The notes beneath the pieces are model-generated. The model was not told the origin of the DNA and searched no databases. It saw only the letters and a program-made list of their open reading frames with translations. Shown here in pieces: positions 49,176-58,966 of a stretch of DNA of 64,000 bases; the first letter of the stretch is position 1; every line of letters begins with the position of its first letter. The stretch covers positions 620,001 to 684,000 of the forward strand of contig OX337230.1 in the NCBI GenBank assembly GCA_946965045.2. The letters are read 5' to 3'. Both the position numbers and the translations under genes were made by a program. The DNA comes from Epithemia pelagica. Taxonomy: Eukaryota > Bacillariophyta > Bacillariophyceae > Surirellales > Surirellaceae.

Positions 49176-50576
49176 TTACTTCTTGCGAGCCAAAAAGAAG
49201 AAGGATGGCGTAAAGATTTCCTGTTTGCCGCCATCCACCAAGTCAATCGCAGTGGCATTCAACAAGGCACTGACGCGTGTAGTACCCTTGGGAGCAATGC
49301 GCAAGAATTCCAACACAGACACGGTCATGTGCGTGCAGATACGACCAAGACGCGTCATGCGGAATCCAGAGAGGGTGAACTTGCCATTGAGAGTATCGTA
49401 CCAGGGGATTTCAAACTCGGAATGTACATTTTGGTTGGCATCAAACGAGTCAAGGACTTCAAATCCTGACTTTTCGAGCGAGGCAATGATATCTTCGGCC
49501 GTTGCCAAAGTAGGGAGACCGTTGCCAACTTCAATACCTTCCTTAATGCGAAGGTGATCCTTATTGTTCTTGTCGAAACCACGTTCAGGCAACACAACCC
49601 ATTCAACACCAACAAACATACCACCCTTCTTCAAGGCACGGTTGACACCCGAGAAGCACTTGACGCGGTCAGGGGAATGGCAAGTGGCTTCCACTTCAAA
49701 GGCAACGTCGTACGTGTTGGGTTCAAACACTTCATCCAACTTCTGGAAATCACCTTGGACAAGACGGCACTTGTCCGCAATTCCCTTTTGGGCACAGTAC
49801 TTGTTTCCCACCTTGACCTGATACTCATTGAGGGTGACACCGGTAATGTCGGCACCGGTAAACTGCTGCATGTTGCGCATGGGACCACCCACACCACATC
49901 CAATGTCAATAGCCTTGGTGTTGGCTCCCATACCAGCGCGCATGGCCATGTAATATTCCAAGCGTTTGATCGACTCTTGGAAGGTTTCTCCCTGTTTGCG
50001 AGGAGCAAAGTGGAAGGACTGAAAGATGGGAAATGACGAGCAGATTCGACGACGAAACCAAAGTTAGAAAAATGCCATCCAGACATGAAGGACGACCAAG
50101 CATGGGCTTGGTCATCATTGAGCTCGATATAGACAATGAGCTCTGAACGACCCGACGACCTGGTCATCCTCATTGGAACAGTGATGAATTCCACGTACCT
50201 GGCCCCATCCGTACTCGTAAAAATCAGTGACAAGATTGTAAAAGGAGTTGACCATGGTGTGGTACTCTTTTTGGCGTTTTTCGATGGATTCTTTTTCATG
50301 CAAGCTTCCAACATTCTTTCTAGCTCCAGTGAACATGCTGTCATAGCCGTCCATTTCGTCCTTCACTTCTTCCCGTTTGATGAGGGAGTCAGGGTTGGAA
50401 AGCAAGGATACGGAACCAGTGAACATGCCACCAAAGGAGTTACCAACACCATCACGCTTGAAAGATCTGCTCACGCGAAAGACCACATTGATGAGGACAA
50501 TCACACCAATGGTGCCAGCAAGCAAAGGGGAGGTCAACCCAGTAGCAGATAACAAGTCGTCCATGGTGAACGCCAT
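49176..50576 (-). CDS. SMT: Sterol C24-methyltransferase, two exons
   Basis: The exons are 50199-50576 and 49176-50018 (intron GTACGT...CAG, 180 bp, phase 0), giving 406 residues. The join restores YGWGQSFHFAPRKQGE, the conserved first sterol-binding region of SMT. An N-terminal helix (TIGVIVLINVVFRV) would anchor it in the ER. SAM motif I is IDIGCGVGGPMRNM, followed by ITGVTLNEYQV and FEVEATCHSPDR, the aromatic/acidic region of the family. The enzyme transfers a methyl group from SAM to C24 of cycloartenol-type or related sterols, a step towards 24-methyl and 24-ethyl diatom sterols. It faces an unknown membrane protein gene across a 524-bp spacer. Confidence 0.95.
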
Positions 50577-51100
50577 TTTGTACCTTCTCTTGTTCGATTT
50601 TGGAACCTCCGAGATGCGTGGTCGATGCACGTACTCGCGAACTGTACAGCTCACCAATGCGACAGAAAAATAACAGTAAGCCTCGCAAAATTCCAATGGG
50701 GGATCTTCGGCACGTTCTCCACAGTCTTTCGTGTTTGCAAGCATGACTTGAGCCCCACTGGATCTCTTTTTCTGTCATTGTTTCTCGCACATGCCGATGT
50801 GGTCCGGTGGGGCAATTATAATCCCGGCTGGCCAGGATCCTCCCCCAGTTTTCGCATTTTGGGCGCTACTAGCTACTCCTAGGTAGCTAGCTCGCTCTTC
50901 TAGCTAGCTCAGTTTTGTTGGTGTTGCATTCTAATTTTTTTTGAATCGAAAATTTGGCGCATTGGAAGCATTCGAAAAAGTCGAAAGAAGGTCAGTCTCC
51001 GTCATCATATTCCTTTAGAATATTTAACTTGTGTTGCCGGTTGGCATTCCGCATCCTCATTCCTCCTCTCGTTTGATTCGTACTTTCAGACATTACAACC
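50577..51100. promoter_or_regulatory. Divergent promoter with CTAGCTAC hairpin
   Basis: Shared 5' region of the SMT gene and the membrane protein gene. A hairpin with perfect 8-bp stem CTAGCTAC / GTAGCTAG and loop TCCTAG lies at 50869-50890; further CTAGCTAG copies follow to 50910. Confidence 0.5.
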
Positions 51101-52528
51101 ATGACGGCAGCAAGGGAGACTGGCGCTCCGATTGTTGAGCCGACAGCCAACGGTGCTGTCCAAGACCACAGCAATGGCGTGGAATCGACGGCGAAATCAG
51201 ATTCCACGGCAGAAAAAGATCAGGACAAGATGACCGCCAATCTACGAAATCGTGGTCGATCCTTGGCCGATCGATCCAAGATTCCAACCAGTTTTATCGT
51301 TTCCATTGTATCGGTCGTATGGATGCATGTATTTGCCGGTACCTTCAATGGGGCTACACTCGATTCAATATCTGGATCGTACCAAACTGCCATGAGTCAA
51401 CTCAGAAATCTTGTTACTTATTGCAACTACTTGACTCAATCGTTGCTTTCGGGAGCCGAGGATGGACCCGAAGCTTCGGAGTACATGGTGACCGCCGTGG
51501 TAACTTTAGCTGTGGCATGGGTGACCTATGTCCTGTTCTTGGCACCTTTGTGGGGTGGATTTTGGACTGGACCACGGGCCAAACGACATGTCATTCATCG
51601 ATACATGGGATTACTCTATCTGATGCAGTACCCGCTTGCCTGGATTGAATTGGCCCGAAGCTATGACACAGCGAGAGAAAGCTACCTGCCGCATTTGATT
51701 ACTCTCAATGGTAAGCAGCCACCGAGATAGGTTTTGTGTGTTCCTGAAACAGTTTTTGAATGTTCCATTCATACACGCTTGGTTTCCTCTATTGCAGGAT
51801 TGACGCAAGCTTGGTCGGCCTTTTTCTCGTTCAAAGTGTTACCTGAATTGAATGATGCCGGTTACTACTCGGACAAATCAGTGCTTTCGAGAAGCTTTGT
51901 CCATGAGAATGCCTTTTTTCAAATGATGACCGTGTTTGGATCCCTCTACTATGTGGATACCTGTCGAGAGACCTTGCGATCCACATGGGCGGGTCGATTG
52001 CTGGAGTATGTCTACATGTTTTGGCCCTATGTGTTGATCCGCCCCTTGTTTCCCATTACACGGTTCAAAGACGCTGGTTCCACACACAAGGGACGAACCA
52101 ACGCCAACTTGAAATTCTACGAAATTGGAACCTATCTGGTCAAAATCTTCTTTTTGTATGCCAAATACTTTTTGGGCTTTTATTTCAACTTTCTCATCTT
52201 TTTGGAACTTCCCACCGAAAACGATTGGAAGTTGTTGCGGGGATGCCTCCTCTTGAACATTGGAACGGTTAGTATTGCCGTCTTCTTGCATACGTTGCGC
52301 TTCAAAAAGATTTTCCCGGGTGTCATGACATTTTCAATTTATCTGGGGCAAATCTATGCCACCATTCTCGGCATTCCATTTGTGTACAACATTTTTGCGT
52401 CCCATCCCAAGTTGATGGCCGTATGCTTTGCAGGGTTGCTCTGTAACATGACACGAAGCCGGAAGATACACGCAGTATGGTGTTTCTGCACCATGTGCCT
52501 ACTCAGTTATAAAGGTATTGAGTGGTAA
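51101..52528 (+). CDS. Multipass membrane protein of unknown function, two exons
   Basis: The exons are 51101-51710 and 51798-52528 (intron GTAAGC...CAG, 87 bp), giving 446 residues. The N-terminal 60 residues are polar. Hydrophobic segments follow near SFIVSIVSVVWMHVFAG, VTAVVTLAVAWVTYVLFLAP, MGLLYLMQYPLAW and, in exon 2, FFQMMTVFGSLYY, VYMFWPYVLI, YAKYFLGFYFNFLIFLEL, LLLNIGTVSIAVFL, YLGQIYATILGIPFVYNIF and a last one before the end; about nine in all. I recognise no catalytic motif. It is divergent from sterol methyltransferase, so a role in membrane lipid or sterol handling can be proposed only from position. Confidence 0.78.
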
Positions 52529-52802
52529 AATCAGAGGATGTTGGTTTGTCAAGTCTATATCTAATCTTTGTATACATGAGTGAAGTCGTGTCCACTGTCT
52601 TCTCGCTGTTTCTAATTTAGCTATCTTTTACCAAGCAACGTTAAACGTACTAAAACCCTGTCCCCATCACTTGTTCTTTGCTTCTCTAATCGACCAGGGA
52701 TACGTTGGTGTCCCAGGTCCACGTGCACTGCCATGAATGTCCCTGACAGGCAGGAAGGAAAACCTTTACAGAAAAAGGGGTAATTCAGAGCTGCACTCTT
52801 GC

Positions 52803-54485
52803 TCACTTATTGTCGTCGTCATCTGTGGGCGTCGGCATGGTGCATGGGCGTTGCGCCTGGACAAAATCAATGTTCTTGATTCGCACGCCACCCAGAATTC
52901 GTTCGGGTAGCGTCATCTTGGGAATTATCTCTTCGTCTTCTTCTTCGTCATCATCATCATTTTGTTTCTCGCCATGTGGTTGTTGATCGCCTCCTCCTTC
53001 CAACAAAAACATGAGATCGACAGCTAAGGACTTGGCATAGCCGAGAACCAGTTTGACAATGCGATTGGCAACAGGGTTGCTACTGATATCAATCAAGATT
53101 TCCAGATACCTTCTCGGTTTTACATTCGTCCCATGGTCGTCGTCAAAAATAAAGTGTTGCTTCATCTTCCGACCAAGCAAGGTTGGTCGGCTTCCTACCG
53201 CCGATCGGACCACAAAATTACCATCGGCCACACGAGGAATGAGTTTGAAGACACTGGTGCGGTAGGCGTCGAGATCATGACCACCAAAGAAAAACGGCTT
53301 GGCCACCTTTCCAAATGGCGTACTGGTATCTGTCAACGCAGAAGTTTCATTGGTACCAAAGTAGGTGACCCAATGGTAGAAGCAGTTGGAGGATGGTACG
53401 AGAAGATTCACGACAAAGACGAAATCTGGCAGCTCTTTGCGACCCGTTGCTGCTTCTCGACGCAAGGCACGTTGTATCCGTTCTTCGGGGTGTTGCGAAA
53501 GTCCTGTCTGCCACAACGGTTCCGGTACTTGAATGAGATCTACCGCAAAAAGTTTCAAGACGGATGCCTCGGAATTTTCTTTAAGACCATCTTCCAAATA
53601 ATTGGCACCACGGACTTTGAATTCTTCGGCCGGTTGTTCAGCCCATGTCTCCAAGGAAAGGGGACGTGGATCAAGCGTCCAGGACGTATCTGTGTCAGTC
53701 CGAGTTGTACTCTCGTCTGTATTGTTGGTTTCGGGTAAACTAGTCGCTGGCTTGTTATCGTCATCATCATCATCATCATCATCTTCTTTTTCATCGCGCA
53801 ATGGAGTATCTGTGTCAGTCTGAGTTGCGCCCTCGTCTGCATTGTTGGCTTCGGGTAGATTAGTTGCTGGCTTCTTATCGTCATCATCATCTTCATCCTC
53901 GTGCAATAGAGGTGCGTCGTCCAACTGAGACGATAAATCCGCCATGTCGATCAATGAATCTGCCTGCTTTTGCTCCATTTCAATTTCATCTTCTTCGGCA
54001 GTTTCAATTTCAATGCCTTCTTGGCTGGGCGGTGAAGGTAGCGCGAATGGATTGAGCTTGACTGTAGGCCGACCACGAAGCATCAACTCCAGTTCGGGTC
54101 GAGCGCGATTGGGACTGTAGTAGGCCGTGACCACGGCCGAAGACATGCGCCGTGGAACAAACGCAACAGAGGCTGGAGAGATTCGTCCCGAGTTGCTGGG
54201 TACTCGAACCAATTGAGGAGTTTCTGCCAAATTCAGTTCATTGTGTGGCAACGCGTACGTCGAATAGGTCCGCGTGGCTCGATAGGTCGTGCTCGTAGAA
54301 GCCGTAGTACTAGTAGTGCCCGTGGTGCTGCTGCTACTTTGACTCTGATCCGAGGTTTGAGAGCCTCCCAATTTGGGCAAGTCTTCACAGCTGACGTCCT
54401 TTCGGTATGTACCGTTGATACATTCCTTACTGGCCTCGACCGGATTTTGAAGGCTGGATTCTACCATATCCACGGAACAGGGCAT
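52803..54485 (-). CDS. EDR2 C-terminal (DUF1336) domain protein
   Basis: 560 residues from the ATG at 54485. The first 300 residues are low-complexity and acidic and contain two imperfect repeats (NLPEANNADEGATQTDTDT and SLPETNNTDESTTRTDTDT with Asp runs). The C-terminal half matches EDR2_C: FVFVVNLLVPSSNCFYHWVTYF, VFKLIPRVADGNFVVRSAVG, RPTLLGRKMKQHF, YLEILIDISSNPVANRIVKLVLGY, LAVDLMFLLEG and LPERILGGVRIKNID. In plants this domain follows PH and START domains and helps lipid-linked signalling and cell-death control; single-domain relatives are common in algae. No PH or START domain is visible here. Likely a cytosolic or membrane-peripheral lipid-binding protein. Confidence 0.85.
   Translation of the reverse strand: MPCSVDMVESSLQNPVEASKECINGTYRKDVSCEDLPKLGGSQTSDQSQSSSSTTGTTSTTASTSTTYRATRTYSTYALPHNELNLAETPQLVRVPSNSGRISPASVAFVPRRMSSAVVTAYYSPNRARPELELMLRGRPTVKLNPFALPSPPSQEGIEIETAEEDEIEMEQKQADSLIDMADLSSQLDDAPLLHEDEDDDDDKKPATNLPEANNADEGATQTDTDTPLRDEKEDDDDDDDDDNKPATSLPETNNTDESTTRTDTDTSWTLDPRPLSLETWAEQPAEEFKVRGANYLEDGLKENSEASVLKLFAVDLIQVPEPLWQTGLSQHPEERIQRALRREAATGRKELPDFVFVVNLLVPSSNCFYHWVTYFGTNETSALTDTSTPFGKVAKPFFFGGHDLDAYRTSVFKLIPRVADGNFVVRSAVGSRPTLLGRKMKQHFIFDDDHGTNVKPRRYLEILIDISSNPVANRIVKLVLGYAKSLAVDLMFLLEGGGDQQPHGEKQNDDDDEEEDEEIIPKMTLPERILGGVRIKNIDFVQAQRPCTMPTPTDDDDNK
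53660..53900 (-). repeat. Imperfect internal tandem repeat, about 110-120 bp unit, in the DUF1336 gene
   Basis: Two copies of a unit containing TCTGTGTCAGTC, GTTGGCTTCGGGT-like and TTATCGTCATCATCATC blocks encode acidic Asp runs followed by LPE-NN-DE and TDTDT. Asp-codon runs (ATC/ATG repeats) differ in length between copies. Confidence 0.75.
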
Positions 54486-55837
54486 GATGATGCGTTCTGC
54501 AAGAGACAGGAGATTCAGATATAGTCTTGATGATTCGTGATGTGTTGAGAATGCAACTTTTTCGAAATCAGTACTCTCCCACTCTCAAAGACGAAAATAA
54601 TGTTTCATTGATGCCTTTAATCGTTAAAGAAAATGTTCGGTTGTAGTCGGTTATTGGGCTGTCGGAAGGTGTTCTAAAAGGAGGAGTTTTCGGGTTGGCC
54701 TTGCTTGTTTTTCTTGAGCTTTTGACCTACGAGGTTCCCACAAGACACACCCGTCTTCACAAGATTCCACCCATAACCCATACACTCTAATTTAATCATA
54801 CAATAGAAAAATGTGAGCACTATCATCTCCCTACGCGTGAAATTTTGGTCATGAAATGTCTATTTAACTTTCTACAACAGAAAATCTTCCGAGTCGGGCG
54901 TGATCACACCGAGCTCACACCCCACTATGTAGCCATCCAACAACGCGATCCATTCTCAATGATTCCTCTACAGCAAAATCTCAAATCCCTCTCTTACCTC
55001 CGGACTCTCGACGCTACAATACATGCCAGGGAATCCGATATTTGCTTTAAGGCACGAAGTCCCACGATGAGCACAAGCAAGTTCTATTTCTCCGTAGTAA
55101 CTGCTGTGGCGGCTACTCGACTCTACAACGCTCTTCACAACATGGCCGCGTATTGCCAAAAAAAGCAACGTAGAATAGGTACGATTAGAAACGATTGTTG
55201 CGCACTATACCTACTCCTAGCTCGTTAGATGTGCCCTGACCGCAGCAAGGATTCGGCACAAACTTGCACGAGAGAAATTGCTGTGGAGCTTCTGAGTAGG
55301 AAGTACTCCTAGGAGTACCTACTCCTAATACCTACTAACCCTACCTCCACCTCTCTACCTACTCTAGGACTAGGACTAGGAGTACATCTCGTGCTTATTG
55401 AGCCCGTCAAATCGAATTCTTGTGTCTCGTGTTTCGTGTCTCGGGTCTCAAATCTCAAATCTCTAACGTAGTTTGCCCGCTTTTGGCTGCTGGAGGCAAT
55501 TTTGCGTTCGTCACACAAGAGATGACCACATCACTTCACATGACACAGATGGACACGTAGTTGAATTTAAAGTTTTCATTGGTCAGTATCATCAACTGAG
55601 ACGTCGCAGAGACGAATCTACCACGTCGAATCTCATGATTTTGTACACTACTTAAGGATCCTAGGTGAGCGAAGCAGTACAAGATCGAGCGTCACACCCA
55701 TCATACGTAATACGTACTACGACACAACGCGGTTTGCGTCGAAATTTGACAATTGCATTCTCGTAATCTTCTTTGGTGAGAGTTGTCATAACAAGTTCGA
55801 GTTTGTTGTCTGCATCCACAAGTAACAATATCCCAAA
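54486..55837. other. Intergenic region with TACTCCTAGGAGTA palindrome cluster
   Basis: About 1.35 kb between the DUF1336 gene and the phosphoribulokinase gene, both starting here. GTACTCCTAGGAGTAC, a perfect 16-bp palindrome, is at 55303-55318, followed to 55384 by related CCTACTCCTA and GGACTAGGACTAGGAGTAC stretches. A short plus-strand frame at 54845-55228 has no family features and is not called. Confidence 0.5.
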
Positions 55838-57010
55838 ATGAAGTTTACTTTGCTTGCCTCTTCCTTTGCTGCCGTTTCGGCCTTTGCCCCTGCTGCTTTG
55901 CGAAGCCACCAATCCTCCACTAGCCTTGATGCTTTGAAGGAAGGACAAACACCCGTCGTGATTGGTGTCGCCGCCGATTCCGGTTGCGGAAAGTCCACTT
56001 TTATGCGCCGTTTGACCAACATTTTCGGCGGAGATGTTGTCGGACCCCTTGGCGGTGGATTCGACGCCGAAGGTGGCTGGGAAACTAACACCCTTGTGTC
56101 TGACTTGACCACTGTCATCTGCTTGGACGACTACCATTTGAACGACCGTGCCGGACGTAAGGTCACTGGTCTTACCGCCCTCAACCCCCTTGAAAACAAC
56201 TTCGACCTCATGTACGAACAAGTCAAGGCCTTGAAGGAAGGAAAGACTGTCGAGAAGCCCATCTACAACCACGTCAACGGAACCCTTGACACCCCCGAAA
56301 AGATTGAACCCACTCCCATCATCATCTTTGAAGGTCTTCACCCTTTCCACGATGAACGTGTCCGTGAACTCATGGACTTCTCCCTCTACCTTGATATCTC
56401 CCCTGATGTGAAGTTGAACTGGAAGATCCAACGTGACATGGAAGAACGTGGCCACTCTCTTGAATCCATCATGGCCTCCATCGAAGCCCGCAAGCCCGAT
56501 TTCGACGCCTTCATTGACCCCCAGAAGAAGTTGGCCGACTTGGTCATTGAAGTCCTCCCCACTGCCCTCGATGAAGAAGACAAGAAGACCCTCCGTGTCC
56601 GATGCATCCAAATGCAGGGTGTCGAAAACTACAACCCATGCTACTTGTTCGACGAAGGCTCCAACATTGAATGGGTTCCTTCCGCCGACAAGCTCTCTTC
56701 CCCTGCCCCAGGAATGAAGTTGGCCTACTACCCCGAAACTTACGGTGTCAAGGAAGCCGCCATTGTCGAAATGGACGGAAGCTTCGACAACATCCAAGAA
56801 TTGGTCTACGTTGAATCTGCCCTCAGCAACACCAACACCAAGTTCTTTGGTGAATTGACCCAAGCCATGCTCAACTTGGCTGATGCTCCTGGATCCAACA
56901 ATGGAACCGGTTTGATGCAAACTCTTGCCGCCTTTGCCATCAGATCCATCTATGAAAAGATCTCGGCCGTCAACGAAGCCAAGATGGCCGAAGCCGCCGC
57001 CTCCTCTTAA
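55838..57010 (+). CDS. PRK: Phosphoribulokinase, plastid-targeted
   Basis: 390 residues, no intron. The N-terminus is a signal peptide ending in the diatom plastid motif ASAFAP (VSAFAPAALRS), followed by a short Ser-rich transit stretch. The kinase has Walker A AADSGCGKSTFMRR at about residues 49-62, ICLDDYHLNDRAGRK (catalytic Asp and substrate site) and IIFEGLHPFHDERVRELMDF (Walker B region). It phosphorylates ribulose 5-phosphate to ribulose 1,5-bisphosphate in the Calvin cycle. Both Cys positions that give thioredoxin control in plants (GCGKS and ICLDD) are present, but published work on diatom PRK reports weak redox control. Codons are strongly biased to C-ending forms (ATC, ACC, GAC, AAG), unlike the neighbours, as expected for high expression. 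Confidence 0.97.
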   Translation: MKFTLLASSFAAVSAFAPAALRSHQSSTSLDALKEGQTPVVIGVAADSGCGKSTFMRRLTNIFGGDVVGPLGGGFDAEGGWETNTLVSDLTTVICLDDYHLNDRAGRKVTGLTALNPLENNFDLMYEQVKALKEGKTVEKPIYNHVNGTLDTPEKIEPTPIIIFEGLHPFHDERVRELMDFSLYLDISPDVKLNWKIQRDMEERGHSLESIMASIEARKPDFDAFIDPQKKLADLVIEVLPTALDEEDKKTLRVRCIQMQGVENYNPCYLFDEGSNIEWVPSADKLSSPAPGMKLAYYPETYGVKEAAIVEMDGSFDNIQELVYVESALSNTNTKFFGELTQAMLNLADAPGSNNGTGLMQTLAAFAIRSIYEKISAVNEAKMAEAAASS

Positions 57011-57639
57011 ATCTGTTGATACTATCCAGGGAACCTAATCGCGCTGTCGATTCTCCAGAAATCTAAACTCAACCTCTTTAACTCTTATTAGAAACAACGA
57101 AATTCATCCATGCCAGATTAGTCCTACAGAGAAATCCGTGGGATACATTTGCCAGAGCCCACTATGTCGGATTCTGTAGTGTCAATTTTCCGAGCCAATG
57201 TTGTCGGTCGATGTCGACGAACCTGACGGCAAGACCAGAAACAGAAATGACGAGACGAGAAAACATGCTCAAGTCCTCAACGCTTCTCATCTCGACCTTG
57301 GTTGCAAACCTCTCAACTGAACTCGCGAATCCCGTTGGATGATTAAATGGGACACTGTGCCGTAGGCGAAGGTATGGACGGTCGGAAATATACTACTTGT
57401 AAGACATGCTTCTGTTCTTTCCACAAGGATTCTAAAAGACATTGCTAGTGCTACATTTACAAATGAACAAGTCAAAAGTATTGCGACATTGTGCGCAATC
57501 TTCTTCCATGGTCAGTCCACTCATCCAGCACCAATGAGGACTGGTTTTCCACCAAGATGATCAGATCGAACCTCATTGAACCAGAAGCAAACGATCCACA
57601 ACTTTGAGAGGGATCATCATATGGTGGTCTCCAGTCTCG
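57011..57639. other. Convergent intergenic spacer
   Basis: About 630 bp between the PRK stop and the transporter stop. It is A/T-rich with no long coding frame and no repeat I can see. Confidence 0.5.
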
Positions 57640-58884
57640 TTAGGTTGGAGTTGATGATATGGATGGTTGTAGATTGACAATTACAAAACCCGCCACAACC
57701 GCCAAGGCACCCAACAACGACGCGGCCGAGAGGACATGAGGGGTTTGCAAAATGAGCAAATCGGTCAAGAATCCCATGGGTACAATCAGACCCAATCCGA
57801 CACTCACAACAGTGGCATCTCCAGTCAACACAATGGCTCGGAAACACAGGTACTCGGACAAGACATAGTCCAAAAAGCCTCGGAGCAACAACAAAGCGAC
57901 AAAGTAGAGTATGGTGGAGGCAGTCACTGCCGAAGCCCCTGCCAACGTCAATTGAATAATGTTGGGTATAGTCCAGAGCGCCACAGGGAGCAAGGCTACT
58001 TGTACGGTCAAGCCTACACAGCCCAGCAAAAGACCAACGGAATAGAGGGATTCGTCTTGTGGACATTCAATGCGTGCTTGCAAGGCGTAGGAAGCATAGG
58101 CCAAACCCGACAAGAGAGCATAAATGTCTCCCTGCAAACTTTCTTGAGGCCCCGAGCTTGATTCGTCTGTTTCCGATGACGAAGAATCGTGATAGGCTGT
58201 CAAGGTTGTCCCCAGCAAGGCGAGCAAACAACCAGCTAGTTTCCAATAGGTGAATCGTTCGACTCGTACCAGTACCGCCAAGACGAAGCAAAAGACACCA
58301 TTGGTACTGGTCAAGACAGAAGCAGAGGCCAAGGATGTTTTCTGCAGTGCAATGTTAAACCACCAATTGGCGGCAAACCAACAAGGTGCAATTTTGGCTC
58401 CTACGACCAAATGTTGGGAATAGTTCCATGGAAGAGGGCTTTGTTGCGACGCCTGTCGAGATGATTCAGCTGTTTGTTGTTCCAATTCGGTCAATTCGCA
58501 GTTTTGGTAACTGGTTGTAGATGACAGGGAGGAATCATGTGTATTCCTGGCGTAAAGCAATGATCGAACGTGTTTGTCGTGATGGACACCATGTTTGATA
58601 GTATGGTCATTGTCGTCCCGGTTGCGTGTTTGTTCGCCGACAGATGATGGAAGCCATTGGAAACCACACCAATGAAATGGTATCAAAAATAAGAAGCTGG
58701 TTGCCCCAACGTAGGCAAAGACAAAGGGAGATTCCAGTTCATCGGGAATCGAATCGTAGATGAATTGGACAAAGGCGGAGCCGATATCCCATAACACAAC
58801 GGCGAGCACCAAGAAACAGAGACCAAGGGTGTAGGGCGTTATGGCAATTCCATCCTTATTGCGGAGTCGTAACATTGTCATCAA
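57640..58884 (-). CDS. SLC35F-like drug/metabolite transporter (EamA type)
   Basis: 414 residues from 58884 (Met codons at residues 1, 2 and 4). About ten hydrophobic helices are visible in two halves. The first helix is LGLCFLVLAVVLWDIGSAFVQFIYD; the central ANWWFNIALQKTSLASASVLTSTNGVF is the hallmark of the SLC35F3-F5/thiamine-repressible group of nucleotide-sugar-transporter-like proteins, followed by WKLAGCLLALLGTTLTA and, late, FRAIVLTGDATVVSVGLGLIVP. A polar loop of about 75 residues lies between helices 2 and 3. No lysine-rich ER retrieval tail is present. The substrate is unknown; relatives carry small cofactors or nucleotide sugars in Golgi or vacuolar membranes. Confidence 0.83.
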   Translation of the reverse strand: MMTMLRLRNKDGIAITPYTLGLCFLVLAVVLWDIGSAFVQFIYDSIPDELESPFVFAYVGATSFLFLIPFHWCGFQWLPSSVGEQTRNRDDNDHTIKHGVHHDKHVRSLLYARNTHDSSLSSTTSYQNCELTELEQQTAESSRQASQQSPLPWNYSQHLVVGAKIAPCWFAANWWFNIALQKTSLASASVLTSTNGVFCFVLAVLVRVERFTYWKLAGCLLALLGTTLTAYHDSSSSETDESSSGPQESLQGDIYALLSGLAYASYALQARIECPQDESLYSVGLLLGCVGLTVQVALLPVALWTIPNIIQLTLAGASAVTASTILYFVALLLLRGFLDYVLSEYLCFRAIVLTGDATVVSVGLGLIVPMGFLTDLLILQTPHVLSAASLLGALAVVAGFVIVNLQPSISSTPT

Positions 58885-58966
58885 CCATCAACCTTTCTGT
58901 TGTGACGACATTTGGAATGACATCTCTTTGTGAATGATTATTTTACGGTCTAAAACAATTGGACTC

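Noticed and set aside
54845-55228. Plus-strand frame of 127 codons
   Set aside because: No family features or good start context, and it lies in a repeat-bearing spacer.
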